The notes under the pieces: model-generated | The model's database searches: none | Seen by the model: only the letters and a program-made list of their open reading frames with translations | Told to the model about the DNA's origin: nothing | Made by a program: the position numbers and the translations under genes | Shown here: in pieces, positions 19,191 through 30,581 of the stretch | How the letters are laid out: each line of letters begins with the position of its first letter | Position numbering within the stretch: position 1 is the stretch's first letter | From: Neodiprion pinetum | Taxonomy: Eukaryota > Arthropoda > Insecta > Hymenoptera > Diprionidae | Direction of reading: 5' to 3' | NCBI RefSeq assembly: GCF_021155775.2 | Contig: NC_060236.1 | Coordinates: forward strand, 12,941,087-13,005,086 | DNA: 64,000 nucleotides

Positions 19191-22011
19191 GCGTTACATT
19201 AATCTCTCAATCATAGGCTCTCCGCTGCACAGTCCAAAAGTTTGTGTTTCAGAAAATCCATACAAGTTGACGTAATCTGTTCTAATTTCTAGATTTCGGT
19301 CACTTCAGAACAATGCATTATTGAATTGTCTCTGATAACAGAAGAATTTCCAACAACACAAGCCCTACAAAAATCAGCAGAGAAATTTGAGTGAATTTCA
19401 GGGTACACAAAATTCTCAAGTGTTCAGTTGATCTCATGTTCTGTCAACGATCAAACTGATCATTCTGTACTGTTAGTAGTACAAAAGAATTCAAGTTTCA
19501 CGGGACCGTTTTGCAGTAAAGTTCACTACTTTGTCGCTATCAGGAATCATGATACCCCGTTTCAATCCATGATTCCCGAGACTATTTTAAATAGAGTAAT
19601 TTCTGGTTTTGCCCATAACTTCGTGCTGGTGTATAAATGTAGAGTGCTATTGGATCAGGTGTCAACATTGTTGAAAATTGTTCTTCGCTCACAACTTTGC
19701 TGCGATAATGTGTTCTGCCCGTATAAGCCATTCACCGTCATCCAAAACATATTTCACTCTATGTTGACTTGGTTCATTTCCGACGTTATCGCCCCTGATC
19801 CATTGAATTGAATCCACCCATAAATCAGAATCGTAAATCAGTAATAATTAATAGTAAAAATATCAATAATAAAATATGAATTAATCATGATCACAAAAAT
19901 GCAGGCGAACAGAGGGTATTTCGACAATTAGCAAAAAAAGCTTGTCAATGCGCAAGCGCTTCGAGTAAATTCATTTAATTGACCTGTGTTAAATTCCATT
20001 ATGTATCAAAAATTCATCAATTTTATTCGCCGGTAATTGGTTATAAGTACACATTGTTAATATTAAATCTCATCGGTAGGCAAAAATCATTTTTACTCAA
20101 CAAATTAGCTATTGGTACTCACAGCATGTATGATTCCAGTAGAATGTGGATTGTGTGTAGGCGACCGTGATGTTAGCCATCATGGCATCGCACATCTCGG
20201 GAAATATTTCAATTGCAAAAGGTTTTAAAATAATCAAAACTGCCATTTTTAACTTTTCTTCTGTGTTGGGAACATCAATCGACAATATATCGACATATTT
20301 GCAATCACATCATGTGCTCTAAAGCTATGTAAGCCCTCATCCTGAAACCATACTCCGTTTTTTCGTACCTCGCCAAAGGTAAACATGAGCCGTTTGCATT
20401 CGCGGCACATTAAACCACTTAAAACTTTATAATACCCAAAATACTGGAAAAATATCTTCTTGTTTCTTGAGGTCTTAACTATAAGTCACATTCATAATAA
20501 TATCGAATAATCAATTTTACAACTATTTTGAATGTACAGCTAGATAGTATAAAAAAAGTAATTTTTTTTACTTCCAAACAAGTTGAGAACTTCCATTTCA
20601 GCACGAAAATACGTTTTTCAAAATTTTAGCTCTCAATCTTAACATTAAGAGGTTGCGCATCGCACTTTTCCATTTTTCATAAGGATTACATGGGAGAAAA
20701 TTGTTTGTGGCTCATTCTGATTTTCATCACTAGCTAACGATGCGCCGTACAGAAAATTCATAGACACATTTTTGTAGAGAATGGAACATAAGAAACTTAG
20801 AAAAATATCATCTTCCGCCTGGATTTCACGACACGCTTGTCGTTCACCCGCATAAGTGGTGGAATTTTGCGCATTTTACCAGTATATTTGAGTCTCGATT
20901 CTTACGGTAAAAGATCTATTACAACTATCCGCCAGAGTTAGAATTTATTCACTGAGTAAACGTATAACATGGAAAAAACAGCTTCACGATGGTCTTCCAA
21001 TCATTCAGAACACCAACGATCGTCTTTAAGGCAGGTAGAGATGCAGCGTTCTAACCTCGTCGCTCAGGTGCCGCATGCCCAACGCAGTTTCACAGTCCTG
21101 GACGACCGTCGTTGTATCTTATAGGTGAAACACTATTCTTTTCGTGTTTGTTATTATCAAAAAAAGCATCGCAATTAATTTCATCCTTGATAATACAAAT
21201 TTTTTTAGATTTTTTTACGCCTGCTTATATGGGTGAAAGACGAGTTCAGTCGTGAAATTCAGGCGGAAACGATATTTTGTGAAATTCTTATATTCCAATC
21301 AATGTGTAAGAACACTTTAGCTTATGCGTTTATGAATTTTTTTTGTTGATTTTTAATCGTCAATAAAGCTCTCCCGTGAGCCCTCGTCACGGTGGTGCGT
21401 TGGAGAATGTTCATATTACTATTATACGTTACACGGATGATTCATTAAATAAATTGATGTTGCCAAAATGACCCGGCTATCGTTGACTCCCAGGCCATAA
21501 AAAAAATTGGCAGCTTCTGAAGATTTGAAAATTGGAGTAGGAGTTTTCTTTATACAACGCACTCACTTTCTCAAGCCTGTAGCACAATTTAGACCATTGT
21601 GTCTATTTTTCTAGATAGCGTCTGAAAAGAGAAGGAAGGGCTAAGCTGCTGTGACGGTGACGTCGGTGGCGGTGACGAGTAATGTTCATAGTGTGGACTA
21701 AGGTACATAGAAAATAATCTCCATCACTCACCTGCAATCCACACAAGTGAAATCAATAACTGCAAAAACAACGCTTCATTTGCGCTGGGATGACGTTCGT
21801 TGGTGACGATGCTGAAATCAAAGTACAAGACACAAAAATTGTAACGAATTCACGCGACACGAGCAATTTTTCGCATTGATAATCCTGGTTCCCGTTTCAT
21901 CCACCTGCTACGTTGATTCGTAAAGTTCGTGTCTCAATCACACTCTTGTGGGTAGACTGTGAAGCATTTGATTTGTGGGGGCAGTGTATCGAGAGTCGTT
22001 GACTGAAGAGT
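19191..22011. other. Foldback interior, no transposase recognised
   Basis: The longest ORF (19428-19811 plus, 127 codons) has no motif I know. On the minus strand around 20120-20320 there is an open segment with clean protein-like sequence (EEKLKMAVLIILKPFAIEIF, then PEMCDAMMANITVAYTQS). It could be a captured exon or a remnant transposon gene; I do not recognise it. Diverged inverted arms lie at about 20770-20860 and 21230-21325 (GTCGTGAAAT(T/C)CAGGCGGAA shared), suggesting a smaller element within. Confidence 0.4.
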
Positions 22012-23372
22012 GATTTTGACGCCTCTAGAAACCCTGTAACTTGTTCCGTCCAAGCGTGACACGGATTTTTCCAGTTTTTTGGTGGTTTCCACCCCTCGGG
22101 GGTGGAGCACTTAATTCGAGCGGGTGGTTTTCCGGGAGCCTTTAATTAGCCTTTAATTATGGCCATCACACTTTTTTGAAATTTGACCTCGTTCCCGTTT
22201 TTTTTAAGTCTGGTTTATCTCAAGCTGGCACCGCCACAGGTTTTTTTTAAAAAACGCCGAGCAATTAATTTAAAGATGAGGAATTCCAAGAGCCTTTAAT
22301 ACTGGAGTAATTTTGACGTGCGTCCGAACTCTGTAAGTTGTTGCGTCCGAGAGTTACACGGATTTTTCTAGTTTTTTGGTGGTTTTCACCCCCGGGGGTG
22401 CAGCAGTTAATTCGAGCGGGTGGTTTTCCTCGAGCCTTTAATTCTGGAGTAATTTTGACGTGCGTACGAACTCTGTGAGTTGTTGCGTCCAAGAGTAACA
22501 CGGATTTTTCTAGTTTTTTGGTGGTTTCCACCCCTCGGGGGTGGAGCACTTAATTCGAGCGGGTGGTTTTCCAGGAGCCTTTGATTCTGGAGTAATTTTA
22601 ACACTCGTACGAACTCTGTAAGTTGTTGCGTCCGAGAGTTACACGGATTTTTCTAGTTTTTGGGTGGTTTCCACCCCTCGGGGGTGGAGCACTTAATTCG
22701 AGCGGGTGGTTTTCCGGGAGCCTTTGATTCTAGAGTAATTTTGAAGTGAGTACGAACTCTGTAAGTTGTTGCGTCCGAGAGTTACACGGATTTTTCTAGT
22801 TTTTTGGTGGTTTCCACCCCTCGGGGGTGGAGCATTCAATTCGAGCGGGTGGTTTTCTGGGAGCCTTTAATTCTGGAGTAATTTTGACGTGCGTACGAAC
22901 TCTGTAAGTTGTTGCGTCCGAGAGTTACGTGGATTTTTCTAGTTTTTTGGTGGTTTCCACCCCTCGGGGGTGGAGCATTCAATTCGAGCGGGTGGTTTTC
23001 CGGGAGCCTTCAATTATGGAGTAATTGTGACGTGCGCACAAACTCTGTAAGTTGTTGCGTCCAAGAGTTACACCGATTTTTCGAGTTTTTTGGTGGTTTC
23101 CACCCCCAGGGGTGGAGCAGTTAATTCGAGCAGGTGGTTTTCCGGGAGCCTTTAATTAGCCTTTAATTATGGCCCTTACACTTTTTCGAAATTTGACCTC
23201 GTTCCCGTTTTTTTTTAAGTCTGGTTTATCTCGAGCTGGCACCGCCACAGGTTTTTTTTAAAAAACGCGGAGCATTTAATTCGAAAATAGAGCATTTAAT
23301 TGGCCTCTAATTAGCCCTTAATTATTCTATAGGAAATTTTTCGATTTTCGAATGTGGCGGTTCCAGCTTGAT
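22012..23372 (-). repeat. Right foldback arm: ~142-bp hairpin units plus terminal module
   Basis: This is the reverse complement of the left arm with a different copy number. The CCACCCCTCGGGGGTGG-type hairpin recurs near 22089, 22388, 22530, 22672, 22815, 22957 and 23099, about seven copies against five on the left. The GAGCTGGCACCGCCACAGG module occurs near 22225 and 23235. The arm ends in the terminal module at 23250-23372. Confidence 0.85.
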
Positions 23373-23590
23373 ATGACTTGCAGTCGACACGAGCCACCGA
23401 GCACGAGGCAGGGACGCGTCACTCCAAGCAGCCTCGACTACCACTCTCAACTGAAGAAGGCAATTTAACGTTGAATCTCAGACACCGTGTTCTTTACAGA
23501 ATCCCTTTACCCTCAGTTAGGGCCCCAGAACCTGCAAAGAGCTACCTGCATTGCGCCAGGCCGTCTCGATACAGGTAATGGTATAATTGC
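23373..23590. other. Short unassigned stretch right of the foldback element
   Basis: A GC-richer 200-bp block with a 66-codon plus ORF and no recognised motif. It is not purine-rich, so it does not continue the non-LTR element interrupted on the other side. Confidence 0.3.
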
Positions 23591-25440
23591 GAATAATTGA
23601 TGTGTGTGAACTTGGCCCAGCACTTTTCGAAATTAATATTTTTCAAAATTGTGCTGAGTTGTGCTCCTTTTATGCTTACTTGTGCCGTAAAACAATCCCT
23701 CAACAGTTTTGCAGAAATTTTGAAAAAACCAGATTACGACCAGCCCAGCACTTTTAGAATATCAACTTTTTTCAAATTGTGCTGATTTGTGTTCAATTTG
23801 TGCTAACTTGTGCCGTATTTAGTTTTCCCAAAAAAAATAAATAAAAAACATTTTAAAGAATAAAAAAAAAAGAATAAAATTCATTACTTTTAATGAGTTG
23901 TGCTAGGGAAAGGCTCAAACTTTTCCCGACAGCAAAACTCGCTCCGGAACACCCTTACCGTTTTAAAAATAGACAATACACCGAGCCATGACCAACGATT
24001 CAAAAATCTCGATAACTTTGAGAAATTCAAAAATCTACAACTTGTGCCGAGTTTTGCTCGATTTGTGCTGGCCTGTGCCGTTTTCTGTTTCGAAATAAAA
24101 ATAAAACGAAAAAAATTAATATATTAAAAAAAAAAATCAAAAATTAGAATCTATGACTTGTGCTGAGTTGTGTTAGGCAAGGGCTTCATCTTTCGGTTAA
24201 GTCAAAGCTCGCTTCGGTCTGCTTTCACCCCTGTTAGATTGAATAATCCCTCGAGTAGTGACAACCATTTCCATAATCTCGACAATTTCGAGAAATTCGA
24301 AAATCTCCCACTTGTGCTGAGTTGTGCTCAACTTGTACCTACTGGTGTCGTATGCAGGTACAAAAAAAATCTCGATCAAAAAAAAGAATCTTCTCCTCGG
24401 CTTAAGGGATCGTCTCGGTGTGAAATTTTCAAAAAATCGTTTTTCTCTTCTTCTGCATTATCGTATAGTATACACTGTTTTCAACATTCTCTCAAATTTT
24501 TAAATTGAATTTGAAATTATTACGGTCGCTACAGCGTTTCTTGTAGAAAGGGAACGGTTTTTCTACCTGCGCGTGCACTAAGGTGCTTGGGTTCTATAAC
24601 CTCGCAGAATAAACTGTTCAAGCATTTCAGTTCATTTTTGACATTCACCACGGATAGACATACGAGTGAAACCCCCAAGAAAAAAATCAAGACCTGCCAT
24701 CGTCGATTGATCGTAAGTAAACGATTGATCCAAACTGTTCTGACTTCAATCTTTAAACGCGTAATTTTCGGCATGGTGTTTTTCAAAACGGTGTACACTC
24801 TCAAAGGAAGAGTCTTTAAGATATCTATTTTCAATTTTGAGAAAACATTCTTAACGTCATTCTCTAACGCTCTATGGAAGCTTTTTTTTTTTTTTTGAAA
24901 TCTTCCAATTTTTTTTTACGAAAAACTGTCGAAAAAAGGGCCAAATTCGATACTTTTTGTTCAAACCACCGCCATTTTATCAAATTTAAAAAAAAAGAAA
25001 AACCTCCATAGTGCGATAACGATTTTACTACAGATTGATAATCTTTTCGAAATTTTTGTTTCAGATCAAAATTGCGGTCGCAATCGTGTACACCGTACAG
25101 GACTTTTTTTTTAACGTGTCATTCCAACAATTTATTCAATTATTATATACTAAATAAATGAACGTAAAAAAAATCATTATGTATTCGGCATAAATGTATT
25201 TATTTATAAAAAAAAAACCAGATCGATTAGTTTATTACAACATTAAAAAAAAAATCGCGGAAATCAGTGATTTTTCGAAGGTTCACAGTAAGACGATCCC
25301 TTAAAAAAATCACTTTACGTCCTTGGTACACAATTTCCTAATCTAAAAAAAAAGAAAAATTTGAATAGCAATGTATTACTTTTGCTGAGTTGTGCAGCCC
25401 GAGGACTCAAACATCCTACAAATCTAAATTGGCCCTCTTC
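23590..25440 (+). repeat. Diverged tandem array with TTGTGCTGAGTTGTGC motif, split by a TTAA element
   Basis: The motif (A)CTTGTGCTGAGTTGTGCT...TTGTGCC recurs near 23645, 23770, 23890, 24040, 24150, 24310 and, after the 895-bp insertion, 25385. Two units about 270 bp apart (starting 23900 and 24170) both begin with MLGKG and keep related 60-codon frames (NLDNFEKF then a leucine-rich end). The frame similarity may simply reflect the DNA repeat. No known satellite is recognised. Confidence 0.6.
24406..25300. mobile_element. 895-bp non-autonomous DNA transposon with TTAA target duplication
   Basis: TTAA flanks both ends (24402-24405 and 25301-25304). The ends are inverted repeats of roughly 30 bp beginning GGGATCGTCT and continuing CTGTGAA with a few differences. 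The flanking array resumes on the other side, which supports a genuine insertion. No transposase is encoded. TTAA targeting suits piggyBac or Kolobok; GGG termini make classical piggyBac (CCC) less likely. Confidence 0.75.
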
Positions 25441-25690
25441 CCGCTTGGCTACAGAAAGTCCAAGAGTTTTTAAAAAATGATCTACATAAATATCCATTGA
25501 ATGCCAATTCTTCAATAAGAGTATTATCGTTTGCATTTGAAAAGTAGTTCAAATTGTTTACCGACAATCGCACGAGTCTCAAAAATTTTGATTTTGATGC
25601 AGAATATCTATGAATAAAATAAAATTGAAGTGTATTTTATTGACGACTTCTGTACTATTTATTTTATAGAAAGTCTTGGCTGAATTTTTC
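25441..25690. other. Spacer between repeat array and second TTAA element
   Basis: AT-rich, no motif recognised. The short minus ORF at 25315-25536 overlaps the array and is not supported. Confidence 0.3.
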
Positions 25691-25694
25691 TTAA

Positions 25695-26944
25695 GGGGTA
25701 ACGCCACTGTAACGGTCCAAAAAAAAAGGTTTTTTCACGAATTTTTTGCTTCCAAAATTGAAAGTAATTGAAAAAAAACTTTTAAGGGTGTTATCGGGCA
25801 TACATTAAACTTTATTATCAAATTTTTTTACAGCAAAAAAAAAACAAAATGGCGGTTCCACAGCTATCTTCCCGGGGCATGTTTTGCTTGCAGGGCTCCG
25901 CGGCACGCAGCACCACTGGTGCACTTTTGAATCTAGAACAAAAAAAAAAAAAACCATCAATCTAGAGGGTTATAGCTAGAGAATGTCGATCGGATTTTAA
26001 AAATTATCAATTTTTGTGGATTTGGCGTGCGTTTGAAAAAAAAAATTGATTTTTGACGAAAAAACGGTTAGTTTTTTGTTAATAAAAAATCAATAAATAA
26101 AGTTATTGAAAATCCCGATCGACATTCTCAAGATAATGTTAATGTTCACATCTGGTCAAAATTTCAAGTAAAAAAAATGAAAATTGTTCGAGTGATGCTG
26201 CGTGCCATTTTGAAAAACCGTGTTTCGAGAAAAACGCGTTTAAAGTTTTGCGAATAGTTTTTTATTGGAAAAAATGAAAAAAAGAAGGTAAAAAAAAATT
26301 TTACCGTTAGTCTGCAATCCCAGCACCATACATTTGTCCTTCGATGGCCAAATTTTCGTCTTCTTCGTTTTTCCTGGTGGATTTTTGGAGCGCGCGCGCA
26401 CTTTTTTCCGCGTCGCTCGGAGATGTCTCCGCGTGCGTAATGCGTTTGGCGTTGGCTTCGATGCAGAAATTATATAACTGTACATCAATTTCCACCTCCA
26501 ACATCTTGAATATTTAAAGATATAAATTTGAAAAACTGGTAAATTCGAAAAATGAACGACGGAGCCAGGAATCGAACCTGGTATCTAGCGATGCTTTACC
26601 GGAGCCTTACTCCACTAGACCACCTAGCCGCCCTGACTCTGATGTCGTTAATTCCTCTCATCACCAGTTAGTTCAAATTTGTTTTCTTGTGCTGTTGTAT
26701 GTGAATATCTTGTATGTATATCTTGAATATTTGCAAGACGTTGGTAAGGCCGCCATTGAATGTGCAAACAGCGATATCCATCGCGATATCTAGGACAGTT
26801 TTTCCGCTTGAAGATGATTTGGGGGCCAAAAAAAAATTTTTCTCGCACGAGACCTTTTTTTCCTTATTCTAGAGGGTTTAAACTATTTTTGAAGCCAATA
26901 AAAAAAAAATCGATTTTTCAAAAAATTTACAGTGGCCATACCCC
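25695..26944. mobile_element. 1.25-kb non-autonomous DNA transposon with TTAA target duplication
   Basis: TTAA flanks both ends (25691-25694 and 26945-26948). The termini are inverted repeats, GGGGTAACGCCACTGTAA on the left and GGGGTATGGCCACTGTAA on the right strand (16 of 18 match). The interior has A runs, short minus-strand ORFs of unknown nature (26307-26504, 26648-26848) and a tRNA-like segment at 26558-26632. No transposase motif is seen. It resembles, but is not the same as, the neighbouring 895-bp TTAA element. Confidence 0.75.
26558..26632 (-). pseudogene. tRNA-like segment (tRNA pseudogene or SINE head)
   Basis: The minus strand has a perfect B-box type T arm, CCAGG-TTCGATT-CCTGG, and an A-box-like TGGTCTAGTGG at proper distance, with an acceptor-like 3' strand CTCCGTC. 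The 5' acceptor strand GGCGGCT pairs at only about five of seven positions, and I cannot form a five-pair anticodon stem. I therefore do not assign an anticodon. It may be a decayed tRNA gene or a tRNA-derived SINE promoter. Confidence 0.45.
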
Positions 26945-26948
26945 TTAA

Positions 26949-27632
26949 GAATCACAGATGCTTTTTCCATTAATAAATAACTAAGACAACGAAATTAGTA
27001 AATGAATTAATGAATGAATAAATAAACCCATATAGAAATATTCACGTAGAAATAAATAATATAAACGGTAATTTAATTTCAGTCGAGGAATACCTTGAAT
27101 ATACTTATAATAATATACGAGACAATTATTCAAATGATAATTCTCACAAACTTTATTGAAAAAATGAACATTGCCAGATCACGTAAGGCTAAATTTAAAA
27201 CAAGAAAATAGAAACTTTTTCCAAAACTAATATGTGTCAGGTATTTTGAGCCAAAATTGTTACATTGTTGTGCGATGGTGAGGGAGAGCGCAACGCTCGA
27301 CGTGCGAGGGTAGTGGAGAGTAGGGGAATTCTTCCGCGGTAAAGTGGGGAGCGTTTGCGCTGTGCTTAGCAACGAGCCGTTGGAACTGACAACCACAGGC
27401 AGGCGGGACGCTTAAAACAGGACTCACGCTTCCAATCGTTGCGCATATCGCGATTGATATTTTATGAAATTATTGTATTGGACGAGAAAACTTTTTACCT
27501 ACCGCAACTTGTTTATGTATAAAATATCATTTGTATATGTATGTGTATAAAAACTATATAAATATTTTGTAATTTTTCATTTTATAATTTATAATTTATA
27601 TATGTATAACATTTTATAAATATATATGATAT
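26949..27632. other. No recognised gene; AT-rich end
   Basis: A minus ORF at 27130-27396 (88 codons) has no known motif. From about 27480 the sequence becomes TATA/ATAT-rich, the same type of tract that resumes after the solo LTR at 28066, so the LTR landed in an AT-rich tract. Confidence 0.3.
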
Positions 27633-28065
27633 TGTGGCGGACATCCACCAGCAAGCCGGCGAAAAATCTTTCACAATATTTCCTTTTCTCCATTTCTGTC
27701 TTTTTACAACTATTGCCCTTTACAGTTAACTTTCGCGTGTCCGGGCCTCGCCGCGCTAGCCGAGAGCCAAGGGTTCGACCGCGCCGGGAATTTCCCTACA
27801 TGTGGCATTTATGGCGCGACGCGACCCTTGGCCTCGACTCGGGGGCGAGCTTGCACTTTTTCCTCATCTGTAACCAGTCTTTACCGTGCTCGGCGCATAC
27901 GCATCTACTAGTTAGCTTCGTCTTTTTCCCTGTTTTCGCATCTCTATTATACCATCCAATTCTTGTAGCTCGATTTCTCTCATAATAAACAGTTCGTCAG
28001 TACCATATCACTATCAACCACAATCTTTAGCGTCATCCGTTTACTAACCTCCCGACAGCACCACA
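27633..28065 (+). mobile_element. Solo LTR (433 bp), same family as 14918-15171
   Basis: It starts TGTGGCGGACATCC and ends CCGACAGCACCACA, with TG...CA ends and AATAAA near 27985 on the plus strand. The flanks GATAT and TATAT differ at one of five positions, consistent with a target duplication in AT-rich DNA. Blocks shared with 14918-15171 are listed there. No internal coding sequence adjoins it, so it is a solo LTR. Confidence 0.65.
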
Positions 28066-28790
28066 TATATATAATTATAATATAATAATAATTTAATATA
28101 ATAAATTATAATATAATAATTATAATATTTCACAATTTTAAAATATATAATTTATATATGTATAAAAATATATAAATCATTTGTATATGTATAAAAAATA
28201 AATTATATGTAATTAATCAGACTATTTCTTTCGATAACAATGCTTCACATGAAAGCTTTAAAAGAACACTTGATGAGCTCGAATTACCGTCACGTTCTAG
28301 ATGAATGCAGTCACTCGGAGCAAATGACCGAGAACTTACCGCGTGCACAATAATTCGGCGTCCACGATGTACCCTGGATCTAAAAACAATATCGCGAAGT
28401 TTTGTTGGGTGTCTGGCATGATAAACACGCCTCGAAATCATCAACACGCTATGCCGCGACAATATACTAGGTAACTCAGTACCGCGGCGAGGGAAGGGGT
28501 AATTTTTGGGTAGAGAGATATATGCGAAGTACGCAACACCAATACGTTATTTTACCAAGTTAACATCAAATTATAATAATATATTTCCAGCCAGCGGCAA
28601 TACAAAAAAAAAAAAATAAATAATAATCCACACGTCCCTCTTCGCGATTCAAAATGCAAAACAATAGAAATAATAATTCACAATTCGCTCTTCGCAGTTC
28701 AAAATCAAATACGTAGATTTAAAAAAAAAAAAAAAATAATTATAATATAACAGAAAGAAAAACGAAATGACTAAAGCTAGACGGCATCCA
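28066..28790. other. AT-rich simple repeats and unassigned DNA
   Basis: 28066-28210 is nearly pure A/T with TATAAT-like runs. The rest has A-runs and short ORFs without motifs. Nothing else is seen. Confidence 0.4.
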
Positions 28791-29090
28791 ATGCCTACGT
28801 GCGCTAGTCGCTGCCTTACGATAAACAATAACTCAAAAACTAAAAACAAAATTTGACTCGACGCGCTAACCGCGACCGTCCTCCACTATCCACAGCGCTA
28901 ATCACCACTTAACAATAAACCACTAGATCAAAAACAATAGGATCCAAATAATACTTGATGCGCTATTCGCTATCGTCCTCTACGAAAGAAAGCGTTAATC
29001 GCCAAGCTGCAAAGCGCATCCACAAGAACAATACCTAAAACCAAACCTGATTCGACACGCTAATCGTATCTCTAGCTGTTAGTTTTAATT
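28790..29090. repeat. Degenerate ~115-bp tandem units
   Basis: About three loose units share a GA(C/T)(T/G)CGAC(G)CGCTAA-like start and an AACAATA-AAA-rich end. Examples are GACTCGACGCGCTAAC near 28855, ACTTGATGCGCTATTC near 28955 and TTCGACACGCTAATCG near 29050. Divergence is high. Confidence 0.35.
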
Positions 29091-30103
29091 ACGCCGGTAC
29101 CCCCGTTAATCATATAGCTATTATCGAAACGCATCCGTACTCATGGTACTTGCAACTCCCGAAAAGTTCACAAGCTGCTCCGCTAATCCGAGCGTCCACG
29201 CATGATGATACGCGACCTACACGAGAGGTGACACTTTTACCTAAGCTGACTCGACTTGAACCCAGGCAGCGGAGTTTGGCTGCGCTCAATTTGAAACAAA
29301 AGTGACTTTCCGCCTTATCGCGGGAACTCAGGCTACTGCCATCAACAAGGAGATCGGCAAACAAATTTCGAGTGCTACTCTAACTCAACGAGGAACTGGC
29401 CAACCGATGACCGGTGCGCCGATCTAAATTGCACTCAAAATGCGCTCGCAAAGAAGTAATAGCGCTCACCGCTTCATAACCACACCAAGAACTCGCCTAC
29501 GCCAGTCTCAGCCATGACACACGCAACTACTTTTCATTCTTCTTCGTAACTTGACTATCGCGAACTGTCGCCAGGATTTAAGTCCTGAGCTCCGCTAATT
29601 GGAGCTGGAATTTGAACATGCCCCGAACATGGGCGCTATCCGTCGTGAAAAACTCTCCTGCTCGCATTGGTGTTTTCTTTCCGAAATTCTTATAGCCTAA
29701 CTTGTGGCTATAGTTGGCACCCGCTGTGGCGGGGTGCTGATTGGCTGTACAGTCTCTGATATCCCGTAGTTTGACAGTGGCATGATAACGACTTCGCAAG
29801 GTTACCTGACGTCAGCATGGTGAGGGGAGGCTACGGCTCGCCGGCCACCCACGGGAATCTTGTCCGACTTGGCTTCCCTCGTGGCAGAGCTCTGCGTTGA
29901 CGCTCTCTCCGTAGCCTCGTGAGAGGCCCTCCTTTCGTCGCGATCCGTCGCGACTGTGATCCGATAAGGCTTTTTGAAATTGCCGCCGATCCCGTGTACG
30001 ATGTCGCGTGTACTCGGAACAAAAAAAATAAACAAAAATCCTAAAAAAGTCGTATTCGCTAAACCGAAAATGCCCCCCTCTCAAAGTCTCGGATGCGTGA
30101 CCT
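29091..30103. other. No recognised gene (1 kb)
   Basis: Several minus-strand ORFs of 60-90 codons (29110-29364, 29802-30084) have arginine/serine-rich, featureless sequence. I see no repeats or element termini. Confidence 0.3.
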
Positions 30104-30541
30104 TTGTCCTGGCACTCTTCTTTTGCAATGATTAGCGGTCGGATCCGCGGGATCCCTAATTTCGAGCCTCATCTAGGGTTCGGGGAGCCGTTTGGTACGC
30201 GCATCGAGAATGCCACGTTACAACGGTTATACTACTCAATAGATTTCATATTCGATTTCAAAGCGACCATTGCCAATAGGCCTCCTAAAAATTCGCCCGT
30301 GCGATTGGAGTGTTGTGTCTCGCGATTCAATCCTTCAGTCAAACATGTGACAAAACGGCCTTTGAATGGTGAAGAGCGAGACAAAGTTTCGAAAGCACTT
30401 GCTTCTGAAGCTTTTGCGGCTACTACATGGCGCCGGAAACAAGCCGACGAAAAGATGGATTTGTATGACGCTGAGCCTCCGGACATACCTAGCACACCAG
30501 TGCGGGGAAAGCGCTGCAGCAGAAGCGCGATCAAATTTTGA
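30104..30541 (+). CDS. Hypothetical 145-codon ORF upstream of Gypsy-A
   Basis: A single uninterrupted frame directly left of the Gypsy-A LTR. The second half (for example NGEERDKVSKALASEAF, ATTWRRKQADEKMDLYD, EPPDIPSTPVRGKR) has balanced composition and looks protein-like, but I recognise no domain. It could be a fragment of another transposon's protein or a chance ORF. A 100-codon minus ORF overlaps it and is probably its shadow. Confidence 0.3.
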   Translation: MSWHSSFAMISGRIRGIPNFEPHLGFGEPFGTRIENATLQRLYYSIDFIFDFKATIANRPPKNSPVRLECCVSRFNPSVKHVTKRPLNGEERDKVSKALASEAFAATTWRRKQADEKMDLYDAEPPDIPSTPVRGKRCSRSAIKF

Positions 30542-30581
30542 AAACAAAAGGGACGGATCCAATTTTGAGCTTACAATTTAT

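Larger units (their letters stand above)
17962..23372. mobile_element. 5.4-kb foldback-type element with long repeat-array arms
   Basis: The two ends are inverted copies of each other: the left starts ATCAAGCTGGAACCGCC and the right ends with its reverse complement. Similarity continues for about 1.2-1.36 kb per arm. Each arm is built from tandem units, as in Drosophila FB-type foldback elements. No transposase is visible in the arms or the 2.8-kb centre. I found no convincing target duplication (left flank AGCCAG, right flank ATGACT). The element truncates the non-LTR endonuclease on its left. Confidence 0.75.

Noticed and set aside
17962..23372. CRISPR-like array
   Set aside because: Repeat units of ~142 bp have no short repeat/unique spacer pattern and lie in inverted arms in a eukaryotic context.
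26558..26632. Functional tRNA gene
   Set aside because: Acceptor and anticodon stems do not pair well; retained only as a tRNA-like segment.
28066..28230. Origin or regulatory AT tract
   Set aside because: Plain TA-type simple repeat with nothing further to support a function.
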